Shown here piece by piece: positions 12,690 through 25,577 of a DNA stretch of 64,000 nt (positions within the stretch are counted from its first letter, which is position 1; each line of letters starts with the position of its first letter). A program made the translations under genes and the position numbers. The notes beneath the pieces were generated by a model. The model was not told where the DNA came from. It was given only the letters and a program-made list of their open reading frames with translations, and ran no database searches. Source of the stretch: Ampelocalamus luodianensis (lineage: Eukaryota > Streptophyta > Magnoliopsida > Poales > Poaceae). The stretch covers positions 32,616,520 through 32,680,519 of the forward strand of contig CM070625.1 of NCBI GenBank assembly GCA_036346255.1, in the 5' to 3' direction.

Positions 12690-12697
12690 ATCATGTG
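12690..12697. repeat. left target-site duplication of the hAT element
   Basis: ATCATGTG here is repeated at 27774-27781, directly outside the two ends of the hAT element. An 8-bp duplication is the hAT signature. Confidence 0.85.
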
Positions 12698-12959
12698 CAG
12701 GATCCAAAACCCGGTACTGGACTGAATCCCGGTCAGGGGCGGGAACGGTTACCGGAAATACCAGAAATTTCTTGGCTGAAATTCACAATCCAAAATTTGA
12801 ACTCAAAACAGTGAGCACCGGTAACCAGGAAAAACCGGTGCAAAAACTGGGGAAAACCGAGAAACATAGAAAATTATCCAAAATGGATAAATACCAATTG
12901 GAATAATGCAAACATTAATTAGAAAGTGTTTAATGAAGTAACAATCCTCCAAGTGTTTA

Positions 12960-13491
12960 ATGAAGTAGTAATTGGAAAAAAACAGAGAAAACCTTGTGAG
13001 CTTCACTCTCTGGGGTAGCCCTCTCCTCCAACTTCAAGTACTCAACAACACCTAAAATAATAAAAAATATAAGTTAATGGTAATGAATAATAACTTGACT
13101 AGCATACTAAAAACAATAATAGTGTAGCAATTCATACCAATACATTGTCGAGAAACACGAAGATTGTGCAATGTACTCATTGGTATCATAGAGTACAAGT
13201 CCTTTATATTGAGCTAGGTATGTTTTGTATTGATCCCAAGTGTATGTTTCATGGGCGTGTTCTACCCAATGATTATAAACTTGTTCGTAATACTCGGGTT
13301 CTATCCATTGATAAACCATTCTTGCATTATTGTTGAAGGGTACAAGACCGTAATGGGCAGTAGGATAAGAAGAAATGTCTGAGAAATGAGAATCATCACC
13401 AGAAGGTAATAGATTAGCATCTCGACGTCCATAAGTCCGAATAGACCTTGAGCTAGCATGGGATTCATAGGAAGAAGAGTCATGTGGCCGA
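12960..13491 (-). pseudogene. hAT transposase C-terminal tail fragment
   Basis: Read on the minus strand from 13491, an open frame gives a Ser/Tyr/His-rich tail (RPHDSSSYES, then YYEQVYNHWVEHAHE) down to about 13107. A second short exon follows an AG acceptor near 13053 (VVEYLKLEERATPES). Such aromatic-rich tails follow the dimerisation domain in plant hAT proteins. The frame is cut at 13491 by the gypsy 5' LTR. The assignment rests on position in the hAT unit and composition rather than on a catalytic motif. Confidence 0.6.
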
Positions 13492-14490
13492 TGATGAGGA
13501 CATCCTTAACTTGGATACAACCGCGCCTACACATACAACTGATCCACAACCAGTGTTACAAGGACCAATTACTCGAGCTTGTGCTTGCCAACTTAATCAC
13601 TAGGTGAATTCGTTCATAGGTTTATATATTACTGAAAATATATCGCTACCTAATACAAGTGATTTAATTGTACTTACGAACATGGGAAAGGACCAAGGAG
13701 AGTTATGTGAAGTCATGGACAAGCATAGAAGGCATAATGGAGGTCATCACATCACTTTAGGTCAGAGCCAAGCAAGAGTTTGAGTTGGGCTCGTTCTGGA
13801 TTCGAGTTCGGACTACTACGACAGCACTAAGTTCAAACGGTCATAACTTCTTCATATGGACTCCGTTTGGACGTTCTTGGACTTCATTGAAAGCTTATCA
13901 AGTCTACTTTCCAATGGATCCAACTTCAGCTTCAAATTCCAGCCGAACCGGCCACAATCAACAAAATAATCCACGACTATTTTTTAGCCCGAGTCAAAAA
14001 GGGTGCTGCGCCACCTCCTCTTAGGCCCATGGGCCTTGTAACCCTAGGGGCGTGCGTCCACTTCCCTGGCCACCACCCCTGGTCGTCTTCTCATATAGGA
14101 GCCACCACCTCCCTGGCTAGAACTCGAATTTCGTTGAGTTTAGGTTTAGCCATTATGCAAACTTCTGTTCTTCAGTTGTGTCGGACGACCACCTGTCAAG
14201 ACAGCCTTCGGAATCCCACATTTGTTTTTCAATACCATCTATACTACAATTTCTATTTGCAATATCATATTGCCTATATTTTATTCTTGCTAGTTCTTCG
14301 ATTGCTCGCAGGAATTGAACCTCGTGTTCAGGTTGATCGTGCTTCCGGCACGGTCAATAACGTCACGGAGTTGGTTCAATGATTGCTAAGGCGCAAGCGT
14401 CGTCGTACGGTTGTAGTCGGATTGCGAGAGTCACCTCCACCAAAATCGATAGTTATCAATCTCATCGAAAGATCGGGAATCCCACCTCCA
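13492..14490 (+). repeat. 5' LTR of the CRM-like element
   Basis: It starts TGATGAGGACATCC, ends CACCTCCA, and is about 999 bp long. Its first 290 bases match the split 3' copy at 20446-20517 plus 25583-25778 with scattered differences. The left boundary cuts the hAT tail frame at 13491. The primer site follows five bases after its end. Confidence 0.75.
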
Positions 14491-14495
14491 TCTAG

Positions 14496-14509
14496 TGGTA
14501 TCAGAGCCC
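14496..14509 (+). promoter_or_regulatory. primer binding site of the CRM-like element
   Basis: TGGTATCAGAGCCC is complementary to the 3' end of initiator methionine tRNA, the usual primer for plant LTR retrotransposons. It fixes the end of the 5' LTR and the plus orientation. Confidence 0.85.
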
Positions 14510-15707
14510 AAGGTTGCTCGGTGAGAATTTACTGCTTTTTGTAGTTAGGTTGCTTAATTTCGAAAGTCCACAAAAAGCCAAAAATATATAGGATTAGATC
14601 ACCTATCTGTTCAAGACCGATTGCGCTATTGTATGTTTCTTTTCAGTGCATTGCATTGTTGAATTTTTTGTTGCATCGTCGTATCCTTTGCTGGTCTTAG
14701 TGTCTAGTTCCTTTAGAGTTTCGAGTTCTGCTCACGTTTGGTCGCACAGTTGCGGTTGGGTTCAATCTGTCGCCTACCTCCACCGTTGCCAGTCCTTGCC
14801 ACGTCCGGCAGAGCCGCTGCCGTCTTTGCCTTCACGCCGCCGCGACCACCGGAGCCGTTGTCGTGACTACCAGCATCGCCGCCATCCCTTGCCGCGCCCT
14901 ACCGTGGCCACCATCCTCCTACCGCGACAAGCCACCATCGTCCTGCCGCCGCCATACCAAGGGAAACCCTAACTAAGAACAAAGGTCCGTTTTGATTTGT
15001 GACAGAGAAGAAAAAGGAAAAAAAGAAAAAAAAGAGGTTGTTTTCGTGCTGCTAAAAGGAAACCTAAAATTCATCTGACTTCGGCAACACGATAAAAAAA
15101 TCAAAGTTTAGAGAGAGAGAGTATCTTTTAATTACCTTTTTACCCCTGCTTTTTACAAAAAGTTTGTGACCCATATACCTCTTTAGGTCCGGAAGAGGAA
15201 TTTGAAGAGTTTTGAGTGATGTACAAATTTGCAAAAAAAAAGAGCAACAAAAAAAACAAGTTTATCAGAATTTGCTCAAAATTGACAGAGCCCTTTTGCA
15301 AGTGATTCTAAGGTTCCCCGTGAAGACGGCATCCCTTTTCGAGCTTCTGCCACACCGTGCTTTCGTTTATGTTCTAGGCTCGCGTCTCTACTATAGTCTA
15401 GCCTAGGACCAGCACTAACCGACATTGAACGATTTTCAGCTTGCATTCTCTGATTTGATAGTTGTTAATCCATTGCTACCATACTTGAACCTTCCCAACT
15501 ACACCTTTTCTACACCATACAGGATGAACTTCGCCTAGCAATCGCTCCATCCAATCTTCAGAGATACCTTGACACCGTTGGTTGCCGATCACCCCTGTTT
15601 GCTTGGTAAGAATTTGTAAGAATTCGATAGAAGGCTTGAGTGTAAGCGACTTTTGAACCACCGTATCCTAGTAGTTGCTAGTGACATATACTTGTGTTTT
15701 GCTAACA
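14510..15707 (+). other. untranslated leader of the CRM-like element
   Basis: No supported reading frame is seen. It includes a GC-rich stretch (14760-14970) made of CCGCCG/CCACC-type low-complexity repeats, then AT-rich DNA with A-runs, before the first gag ATG near 15708. Confidence 0.5.
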
Positions 15708-17165
15708 ATGGTAGATTCTGCGGAGTATTTGGATGAGGATGCATCTCATACTCCTCGTACAAAGGCAATAGCGCATCATGAACCTTCGTACGGAGGGTCT
15801 TGAGGAAGATGTTAGGGTCACAAATGAGCGACCTACTCAACTTGAGGGCGCCCAGATTGAGACAAATGCCACGCTCGCTGCGTTGAAGAGAGCGTAAGGT
15901 GTCACTAACACTTCTTTGGCAGGTATTATGGCGCGCCTTGACGAGATTGCCCAAGCATCCACTGTTGTCCCCCCTGCTACCCCGGTGGTAGAAGGGTAAG
16001 ATGAATTCGACTACGTGACTGATACCGAGGCTAATGACATGGGTAACCACAACAACAATCGAGTTCATCGACAGTTGCGTTTTAATTAACAAGGTATGCG
16101 ACAAGACCCCCCATGACGTGAGGTACGTGACCACGATAATTCTTTTGCTAAGGTTAAATTCACTATACCCTCTTTTAATGGTAAATATGATCCTGATGGT
16201 TATCTTAATTGGGAACTAGCTGTGGATCAAAAATTTGCTTGTCATGAATTTTCTGAGATTAGACGAGTTAGAGCTGCTACTAGTGAATTTACCAACTTTG
16301 CTTCTGTTTGGTGGAAAGAACATTGCCGATAACATCCCAATAACATACCTAACACTTGGGAGGCTTTAAAATTGCTTATGCGACATCAATTTGTTCCATC
16401 ATATTATGCTCGTGATTTGTTAAATAAATTACAACGCTTAAGACAAGATACAAAGTCTGTGGAAGACTACTATCAAGAATTGCAAATTAGTATGTTGCGT
16501 TGTGGTTTAGATGAGAATGAGGAGGCATCAATGGCTAGGTTTTTGGAAGGATTGAATCGAGAAAATCAAGACATCCTTGATTATAAAGATTACAACTCTA
16601 TTACTAGATTGTTTCATCTTACTTGCAAAGTGAGCGTGAAGTGCGAGGCGCGACGAGGACACGATCTAACTCTTCTGCAGGTCGCACAAACTCATGGACA
16701 CGGCACCTCTCGCCCCGGCGCGGTGCACCCCCACCGCCACCCTTCAACAACAAGCCGCGCCCCACTACTTCAAATCCAGCACCACGAGTTTCTGAAGCAG
16801 CCAAATCAGCACCACAAGCTTCTGCAAAAACCTCATCTTCGGTTGCTTCGATAGGACGAACTAAGGATATTCAATGCCATCGGTGCAAAGGCTATGGACA
16901 CATGATGCAGGACTGTCCAAACAAGCTTGTACTGATTATACACAACGATGGTGGGTATTCCTCTGCTAGTGATTTTGATGATGAAACATATGCTATGCTT
17001 GCAACTGACCTTGCAGAAAATAATGATGAATCTGATTATGAGGCGAAGCATGTTAGCGTCGAAGATGCTGACAAGTATTTGAGCATTATAGTGCAATGTG
17101 TACTAAGTGCTCAAGTTTCTCATGCTGAGCAAAATCAGCACCATAATTTGTTCCAAATGACTCTC
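15708..17165 (+). pseudogene. gag of the CRM-like element
   Basis: The first ATG is at 15708, but the frame breaks within 100 bases. A long open stretch (16372-16625) has the gypsy gag signature SVEDYYQELQ and MARFLEGLNRENQD. A frame change near 16625-16650 leads to a basic, Pro-rich linker and one CCHC zinc knuckle (CHRCKGYGHMMQDC, 16875-16916), then an acidic tail. Gag forms the cytoplasmic particle in intact elements. Frameshifts and a stop at 17181 make it non-functional. Confidence 0.75.
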
Positions 17166-20100
17166 GATTCGCATAATTATTGATGATGGGAGTTGCAACA
17201 GTTTGGCAAGTATGGATATGGTGGAGAAGCTTGCTTTGCCGACCAACCCACATCCCCACCCATACCATATTCAATGGTTCAACAACAGTGGTAAGTTGAA
17301 GGTAACACGAATGGTGAGAGTACATTTTTCTATGGGTTCATACCATGATTATGTTGATTACGACGTTGTTCCTATGCAAGCTTATTCTTTGTTATTAGGA
17401 AGACCTTGGCAATACGATACTGATTGTATGCATCATGGTAGAAATAATTAATACTCTCTCATGTTTAAAGGAAAGAAAATTGTGTTGCATCCTATGACTC
17501 CTGAACAAATTGTTAAAGATGAGCTTGCTAGAGCTAGTAGAGAGAAAAATCAGGAGAATGCTAAGAGCGAAAATCAGATTGTAGCAAAAGAGTTTGAGCA
17601 ACATAAGAAGAAAGAACCTAAAGATGCTCATGTGAAGAATAAAGAAATTAAATTAAAAGGTGCTAGTTTTCTTGCTACCAAATCTGATATGACTGAATTG
17701 GATGCTAGTAATTATGTTTGCTATGCATTAGTTTGCAAAGAAGCCTTGTTTTCATTTGAGGATGTACCTTCTTCTTTGCCTCCTACCGTCACTAACATTT
17801 TGCAAGAGTACAATGACGTCTTTCCGAAGGACATACCACCGGGGTTGCCACCGCTTCGGGGGATTAAGCATCAAATTGATTTAATTCCCAGCGCATCACT
17901 TGTCAACCACACACCATATAGGATCAATCCGGAAGAAACTAAAGAAATTCAGCGCCAAGTTCAATAATTGCTTGCTAAAGGGTGCGTGCGTGAATCTCTT
18001 AGTCCTTATGTTGTTCCGGTCATTTTAGTGCCTAAAAAAGATGGATCATAGTGCATGTGTGTAGATTGTAGAGCAATCAATAATATCACCATTAGGTATC
18101 ATCATCCCATTCCTAGGTTAGATGATATACTTGATGAATTGAGTGGCTCTGTTGTTTTCTCGAAGGTTGATTTGCGTAGTGGATATCATCAAATTCGCTT
18201 GAAATTAGACGATGAATAGAAAACAGCATTTAAAACTACGTTCGGGTTATATGAGTGGTTAGTAATGCATTTTGGTTTAACTAATGCACCTAGCACCTTC
18301 ACGAGACTAATGAACAAAGTTTTGCGTGCTTTCATTGGTAGATTTGTGGTGGTTTATTTTGATGACATATTGATATACAGCAAATCCTTAGAGGAACATC
18401 TTGATCATTTACGTGCTGTTTTTAATGCTTTACGTGGTGCATGTTTATTTGGTAACCTTGAGAAGTGCACCTTTTGCACTGATTGAGTCGCGTTTCTTGG
18501 CTATATTGTTATTCCACAGGGAATTGAAGTTGATCAAGCCAAGATTGAGGCAATACAGAGTTAGCCAACTCCTAACACGGTCACACAGGTACGAAGCTTT
18601 TTAGGACTTGCTGGATTCTACCGCCGCTTCATGAAGGATTTCAGTACCATCACTGCACCATTGAATGAGCTCACCAAGAAGGGTGTGCTGTTTGTTTGGA
18701 GCACCGTACAGGAGAACGCTTTCACCACATTGAAAGATAAGTTAACACATGCACCACTACTCCAACTCCCTGATTTTAATAAGACTTTTGAACTAGAATG
18801 TGATGCCAACGGAATTGGTTTAGGTGGCGTATTGTTACAAGAAGGTAAACCTATAGCATACTTCAGTGAGAAATTGAGTGGGTCTAGTTTGAACTATTCT
18901 ACTTATGATAAAGAATTATATGCACTATTTTGAATTTTGGAAACTTGGCAACATTATATATGGCCCAAATAATTTGTTATACATTCTGATCACGAATCTT
19001 TGAAGCATATTCGAAGTCAAAGTAAACTGAACCGTAGGCATGCAAAGTGGGTTGAATTTATTGAGTCTTTTCCTTATGTCATAAAACATAAGAAGGGAAA
19101 GAAGAATGTTATTGTTGATGCTTTATCTAGCAGATATACCATGCTTTCACAACTTGACTTCAAAATTTTTAGATTAGAAACTATTAAAGAGCAATATGTG
19201 CATGATGCTGATTTTAGAGATATATTGTTGAAGCTATGCTGAAGGGAAAACGTGGAACAAATTTGTCATTAATGATGAATTTGTGTTTAGAGCTAACAAG
19301 CTATGCATTCCACTAGCTCGTTCGTTTATTATTATTCTGAGGAAGCGCATGGAGGCGGTGATGGGACACTTTGGCGTGAAGAAAGCGGAGGATATACTTG
19401 CGATCATTTCTTTTGGTCAAAGATGAGACGGGATATCGAGCGCTACGTTGCTCGCTGCACTACATGTCAAAGAGCTAAGTCACAGCTTAATCCTCATGGT
19501 TTATATATGCCTCTACATTTCTAGTGTTCCGTGGGAAGATATTTCGATGGACTTTGTTTTAGGATTGCCTAGAACAAAGAAGGGAGCGATAGTATATTAA
19601 GTGGTTGTTGATAGATTTTCTAAGATGGTCCACTTTATACTATATCATGAGAGCAATGATGCTACCCATATTGCTGATTTATTCTTTCGTGAAGTTATTA
19701 AGCACGCGGTGTGCCTAATACTATAGTTTGGATCGTGATGCTAAATTTTTAGCCACTTTTGGAGAACTTTATGGGCTAAATTGGGGAATAAGATGTTATT
19801 TTCTACTACTTGTCATCTCCAAACTGATGGACAAACTGAAGTTGTGAATAGAACTTTACCTACAATGCTTAGGGCTGTGTTGAAAAAGAATTTAAAAATA
19901 TGAGAAGAATGCTTGCCTCATATTGAGTTTGCTTATAATCGTTCATTGCATTCTACTACAAAGATGTACCCTTTTGAGGTTGTTTATGGTGATGTACCCT
20001 TTTGAGGTTGTTTATGGTTTTATGCCTCGTGCTCCTATTAATTTAATGCCTATTCCATCTTCGGATAAATTGAATTTTGATGCTAAACAACATGCTGAAT

Positions 20101-20445
20101 TGATTTTTAAAATGTATGAGACAACTAAGGAGAATGTAGAGCGCATGAATGCTAAATATAAACTTGCTGATAGTCAGGGGAGAAAATATTTAACTTTTGA
20201 ACCAGGAGATCTTGTTTGGTTGCACTTGAGAAAAGATAGGTTCCCTGAATTGAGAAAGTCAAAATTGATGCCTCGAGTTGATGGTCCTTTCAAAGTGTTA
20301 GAAAAGATTAATGATAATGTATACAAGCTTGACCTGTCTGCGGAATTTGGGGTTAGCCTACATTTAATATTGCAGATTTAAAACCATACATAGGAGAAGA
20401 GGATGAGCTTGAGTCGATGAAAACTCAAATACAAGAAGGGGAGGA
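17166..20445 (+). pseudogene. pol of the CRM-like element (protease, RT, RNase H, integrase)
   Basis: The protease region starts near 17181 with DDGSCNSLAS and ends with LLLGRPW. Reverse transcriptase shows VDLRSGYHQI and the catalytic VVYFDDIL (about 18350-18372). RNase H shows ECDANGIGLGGVL near 18795. Integrase keeps a CTTCQRAK zinc-finger half near 19456 and a C-terminal block with FEPGDLVWLHLRKDRFP (about 20195). In-frame stops lie at about 17965, 18048, 18217, 18484, 18562, 18931 and 18970, with frame changes in integrase. Three of the stops replace the Trp expected at conserved positions. The frame would continue into the 3' LTR. Confidence 0.8.
19963..20018 (+). repeat. 28-bp exact tandem duplication in integrase
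   Basis: GATGTACCCTTTTGAGG and its following bases occur at 19963-19990 and again at 19991-20018. Since 28 is not a multiple of three, the duplication alone shifts the integrase frame. Confidence 0.9.
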
Positions 20446-20517
20446 TGATGAGGACATCCCTAACTTAGATACAACTGCGCCTACACACACAACTGATCCA
20501 CAACCAGTGTTATAAGG
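20446..20517 (+). repeat. 3' LTR of the CRM-like element, first part
   Basis: It matches the start of the 5' LTR (TGATGAGGACATCC) and is cut at 20517 by the insertion of the Tekay-like solo LTR. The last five bases (TAAGG, 20513-20517) are the left copy of the target duplication. Confidence 0.75.
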
Positions 20518-21566
20518 TGTAACATCCCAATTTCAGGCTTGTGTTTCAAATGTAAGAAAATGAGTAGAAATTAAAACTTTTTCTTACATCATGTATTTCC
20601 TGTGTGTACTAAACAATTATTGTACAAGAGCTAGGGATATACAAAGTCACAAGTCTTTGATCCAAATCTTGATCTTTCAAAAACAATCTTGTCCAACCCT
20701 TTTGATCATCTCCTGGAAATATTTTTCCTAAGTTCTTGGGATGGTATGTGGCCCCTCTGAAAAATTTCACAATTTTTAGAAATTGTTTGAATACTTTTAG
20801 AGGGTAGTCAAACCTGCTTGACTCTTAGTCAAACCTTGAACCAGTACCTTGTAGAATTTTTGGAGCAAAATGCATAGTATTAAAACCTCTAAAAATTTTA
20901 CACTAGGTCAATATCTAAGTCAGCAAGCTCCTGTAAAAATTTCAGAATTTTTGGAGTTATTTTGCTACCTCTAATAAATCCTCAAAAGTCTCAGCTTAAT
21001 TTTAAATCTAAAACCTGGTTCACTGTTCCTTGGGTTCGAGTCGGGCTCGAGCTCGAGCCACTTGACTCGGTCGAACCCACTAGCTGCACCGAGCCTCGTT
21101 TAAAAGCGCGTGCCCAATCTCAGCCGTTGGATCGTAATCGCTCGGTCCACGTTCGCGTGAGCATTCGGACCGTGCGGATGCACGATTCAATTTGGACTGT
21201 TGGACCTCAATCCAACCGTCTAGATTTCTGAGGGCATTCGGACTGTCCGGGGGACTCAGTTAATCGTGACCGTTCATCCCGCATCCAACGGTCGCCGCAT
21301 TCCTTCTTTGTTCTTCTTCCTCCTCTGCCTCTACGTGCACGCGTGCGACAATGGCAGAAAGAGAGAGAGAGTGCGAGGGCGGCTTCGTTGTGTCACTTCA
21401 AGCTTGCTTTCGTCAACGTCTCTCTGCGGGACATTAAATGCGCATCAGGCTTTCTCCTCCATTGTCACCGTGCCCACTTGCTCCCATCATTTCTTGGTCC
21501 ATGGCCGTAGCATGAACCGAGCCCACTGTGAGCTCTTGTTCTTGCTCGAAACCCTAATCCGTCCTC

Positions 21567-21576
21567 TATTTAAACC
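21567..21576 (+). promoter_or_regulatory. probable TATA box of the solo LTR
   Basis: TATTTAAACC stands about 1050 bases into the LTR, followed by a CT-rich leader (CTAGCTCCTCTCTG near 21612) typical of plant pol II starts. It is oriented with the LTR. Whether it is active is unknown. Confidence 0.45.
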
Positions 21577-24500
21577 CCTCTAGGTCCTCCTGGTGTTCCT
21601 TTACACCACACCTAGCTCCTCTCTGTGTTTGAGCTCAAAACCATCTCAAATCCTCAAACCACCATTTTTGACCCGAGAACTCCAATGGCGGTCTTGGTGT
21701 CCAGTGGTTCATCTTCAATCTTTCTTGTACCCTTTTTAGCTCCTCAACTTCCTTTACTTTTCCCCTAACTTGATTTTGGGTTGCATTCTCAGGAATCACT
21801 CAATTTTAAGTTTGGAGATTTTCGGCTGACTTCACCCCTTTTCTTCTCCAACTCCGGTAAGTGATTCTTTTTGCAATTACTTACTTGTGGAGCTTATGGG
21901 GACCTTAATGAAGCTATTTTGATCACCCATTGGTGTTCATTTTGCTCAGGTTGTCATTTGCCACTTTATCTTCCTCGGCTCCGGTGGACTTCATCGTGTT
22001 CAAGTCACCACCGGCCATCTTTGAAGCCCCTCTCGGTTAAGGTAGCCTCTTAGTAGTCCCTAGAAGTCGTGGCACTCGCTTCCTTGGACCGCAGCGGAGC
22101 ATTTTGCTATTTTCATGTTTTGCCGAAATGGCCTCCTTCTATGTTTTCCGGCTCGCGGCGTTCGAACCTCCACCATGCGCGAGAGTCACCATCATTGGTT
22201 CGCAACACTATTGCGAACCCATTTTGGTATTTGGTTGGCGCCGCTGCGACGGAGTCGCCGGCGACAAGCCGTGGTAGCCACTCGGGTTTTGTCACCGGGC
22301 GCGCGTTTTGTCAAATTATTAGGACACGTTTAATGCTTAATTATTGCCAATCATTAGAAGTATTAATTGTGTCTTAATCTGGCCAAATGTCTCACTGACA
22401 TGTGGGCCCAACCCCCTGTAATCACCCGGTGGCGTTAATCAGTGCGTTTAGGCATCATTAATGTTAATCTTAGGTTAATTAAATGTCGGCATTTATTAGC
22501 TGTCGGGGATAACCCCGTACCTTTGCCGGTGGGCCCATAAGCTTAGCGTAAAACCGAAGTCATTAGGGCTGATTTTGGGTTTATTTATTGCTAATCATTG
22601 TTAGCAATAAATGTGTCCGAAATTACCTTTTTGGGTCACTGGCGTGTGGGCCCTCAGTCCTCAAATCACCTCTGCACAAAATCTTTAGGACACATTAATT
22701 GCTAATCATCACTAATCATTGGTCATTAGTAATTAATTATCTGTCCTAAAACCTCCTAGTATCTCGCTGTCATGTGGACCCCGTGCACTGTGCACGTGTG
22801 TTAAAGCTCGCGTGTGTGACTTACAGTCACTGACATGCGGCCCCACGTGCCAGCGCTCCAGATTGCACTTTGATCTTGGACCGCCGTCCATTTTGCGATC
22901 TGCGGCCCAGATCTGGGATGCGTTCGGACCATCCGGTTCCCCTCTTCATTCTGGACCGTTCATCTCACGATCTGCGGTTGAGATCGTGTGTGCAATCGGA
23001 CTCTCCGATTAGATATGTGCTCGAGTCATTCATCTTTAGATCTGCGGTCGTGGTTAGTCGAGGCAACCGCTTTGTCGGTTGCATCCTTCCTCGTGGTAGT
23101 TGGATCTTGATCCAGCGGTGGGCCTCTTTAGAGATCGCGGCGTGCGCTATTTCCCGGCCAGGCGTGGGCGTAGGATGTTAGATCAAGGGCTCTCGTGCGT
23201 CCACGTCGTTTATTTCCGTTTGGGTTGGATTTTATTTCTGTAAGTAATTATTTATCAACTGAAAATTGTATCAAAACTTTAGAAATTCATAACTAATTCA
23301 TTTTGAATCCCTTCTAGATGATTTCAACTGTAATAAAATTCTATGCCTCTTTAGTTTAATATAAAAATGCATTTGGGCATGTTTCTGTCACAGAAAATTG
23401 TGTAACTCAAATAAAGTGATTTCTGCCAATTTTGGTTATCCCAAAAATAGAATTAAACTTGTAAAATGCATATCTTTTTCTGTATAACTCCAAAACGTGC
23501 AAAATCAATTTTGTTAAATTCCTCTGATAGTATACTTTAATCTGAAATAGGTTTTGAACATGTTTATGTTTCTAGAAAATGTAAAGTGCTAGGTTTACAA
23601 CTTAGAAAAATCATAATTAATTCAATTCAACTCCAAATTGTGCAAACTCAGTTTTGCTGTTATTAAGATAACCATATCTACCTACCATAAAAATTTCAAG
23701 TTCCAGATCATTCTAGAAATTTTCGCCATGAACAGTAACCGTAATTAATTTAATTAGGATTTTTCAGGCTGAGAGAAATGGTTTAGGGCATAACTTTTTC
23801 ATACTTAGTCCAAATGAAGTGTTTCTTGTTTCTAAAATTTTCTAAAATCAACCTCTAGCTGCTGTAGAAATTTCATGGGATTTGGATGTTCTTTGCTGTT
23901 GAGTTCCTTTTGGTGTTCTTCGTTCTTATCGGTTTTTATCGCCTTTTCGCGTTAGGTTCCGAAGAAAACTTTGAACCTGAGCACTCCCCTCTGCAGCAAG
24001 ACACATCCCAGCAAGGCAAGCAGTTTGATCATGTGAATCCCTGTATTTTCAAGTATTTATGTTGTTTACAAATTCTATGTATGCATTGCTAGTTTGTGTT
24101 AAACTATTGTCGTTAGTGAACCTAGTAGATGCATTTCCTTAGGCAAATGATTATCCTTTACTACCATGAGCCTAAGTTATTGCTGTGATTTAGAGTTCGT
24201 GGATGAGCTCTTGTCACTTAGTAGTTTCTTGGATTAATTGCTTAGCCATGCTTAGCTTAGGTAAAAATGGCGGTTATCGACTTGTCGATAACCTTGATCA
24301 CACAAATGCTTACTATGTATCTATATTTCGGCTTGATGCTATGTTCAATTTGCAAAAACCCAAAAACTAAAAGCAAAAAGATTTGGACTTGGGCACAATG
24401 GTAAGACGGTGTGATCTCTGGTGTGGTGAAGCAGTGCCGGGTCAACAAGGACCGAACATCTTGTTACACTAAACCAAGCATTTTAGCGTGCTAACCACAC

Positions 24501-24798
24501 TAGAGGGTATGAGACCTCTCTTGACTTAGTACTTTGGCGTGTATTGGCTTGGTCGCGAGAGTCGCGGGAGGGATGGTGCTGGGAGCATTGTAGTGTCCGA
24601 AAGGCTTCCGTGATGGATGGTTGTCTTTCGACGTAATGTAGCGTATGGATTCCGATCCATACGAGCGGCTCGTAGTCAATGCACAATATTGGAAAGCGTC
24701 TCGTAGGACTTAGCCGTGCTTGGCATACCTTCGGAAGTGTGCTTTGTGGCTTAAAGCGATCGAAGTGTGGGTACATTGGTACACCTGCGAGGTTAAAA

Positions 24799-24822
24799 CT
24801 ATTCGAATAGCCTCGTCCTAGG
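24799..24822. promoter_or_regulatory. conserved LTR palindrome (CTATTCGAATAG) with adjacent CCTCGTCCTAGG
   Basis: The perfect 12-bp palindrome and the following CCTCGTCCTAGG also occur in both LTRs of the Tekay-like element (minus strand, 31408-31419 and 41645-41656 with their flanks). The surrounding LTR sequences are otherwise poorly alike. Its function is unknown. Confidence 0.7.
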
Positions 24823-25577
24823 TTATGGACACGCTTGGCAAGGTCTTTCAAGAGTTAGACTACAACCTTTTAATTAAAACTTGATGGTAGTACGAATCGG
24901 GATTCGTGCTATGTTGTGGTGGCTATTGGGATAGTCACTTCCAGGTGGTTACTTGTATTCATTATTTAATTATTGTTATATTCAACATCAAAACAGATTT
25001 GCAAACTTGCGTTTAAATGTATTACATTATTGCAAATAAAGTTGGCTTTGTGCAAAATAAGACATATAACCTCCACTTAAATGAGCCTGCATGTAGCATA
25101 CGAATAGGTATGCTATTCCACACATCAGTCTTGCGAGTACCTTTGTGTACTCAGTTATCTTGCTTAAATGTATTTGTTGCAGAGGAAGAAGCTGAGCTTG
25201 TTGGGCCTCACTTTTGTGAGCTTTGTTGTGGTAGCTTGCGGGGCGACTAGCTTGGCGGCCCGGTCGGTTGCCTTGTGGGTTGTGTGGCTAACCGGTCGAC
25301 TTTTGTTCTAGCCATCTTATGGCGCTTTTGCTTCCGCTGTCATTTTTGTATATTGTTCTATTTGGCCGGTCGGCTCTTTTGTAATTACTTACTTTATGTA
25401 TGTCCTTTTCTAGACTTGTTAATGTAAGTTGTATGGAAATGATGTGTAATTTTGTGATGATGTGCATATCTTGCAGTGCAGGAAGCATATGTCCATTGAG
25501 GCTTAGAATGTTTAATTAGTAATGCTAGAACCATTTGGAGGTTAAGTGTTACTAGTTAAATATTCCGGGTCCTCACA

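Larger units (their letters stand above)
20518..25577 (+). mobile_element. 5.06-kb solo LTR of a Tekay-like gypsy family
   Basis: It starts TGTAACATCCCAATTTC and ends GGGTCCTCACA, with TAAGG on both sides (20513-20517 and 25578-25582). The undisturbed target can be read in the other LTR of the CRM-like element. No primer site, purine tract or gag-pol lies inside, so it is a solo LTR and not a full element. Termini match those of the Tekay-like element at 30589-45714 (TGTAACAT...GGTCCTCACA), and both share a conserved palindrome. The interior differs widely, so it is a sister family. A promoter-like TATTTAAACC stands at 21567. Confidence 0.85.

Noticed and set aside
14496..14509. tRNA fragments at TGGTATCAGAGC sites
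   Set aside because: These are retrotransposon primer sites next to LTR ends; no cloverleaf surrounds them. No tRNA gene was recognised in the window.
20518..25577. Host gene in the 5-kb stretch within the 3' LTR of the CRM-like element
   Set aside because: LTR ends and an exact 5-bp duplication explain the whole stretch, and no frame shows a known domain.
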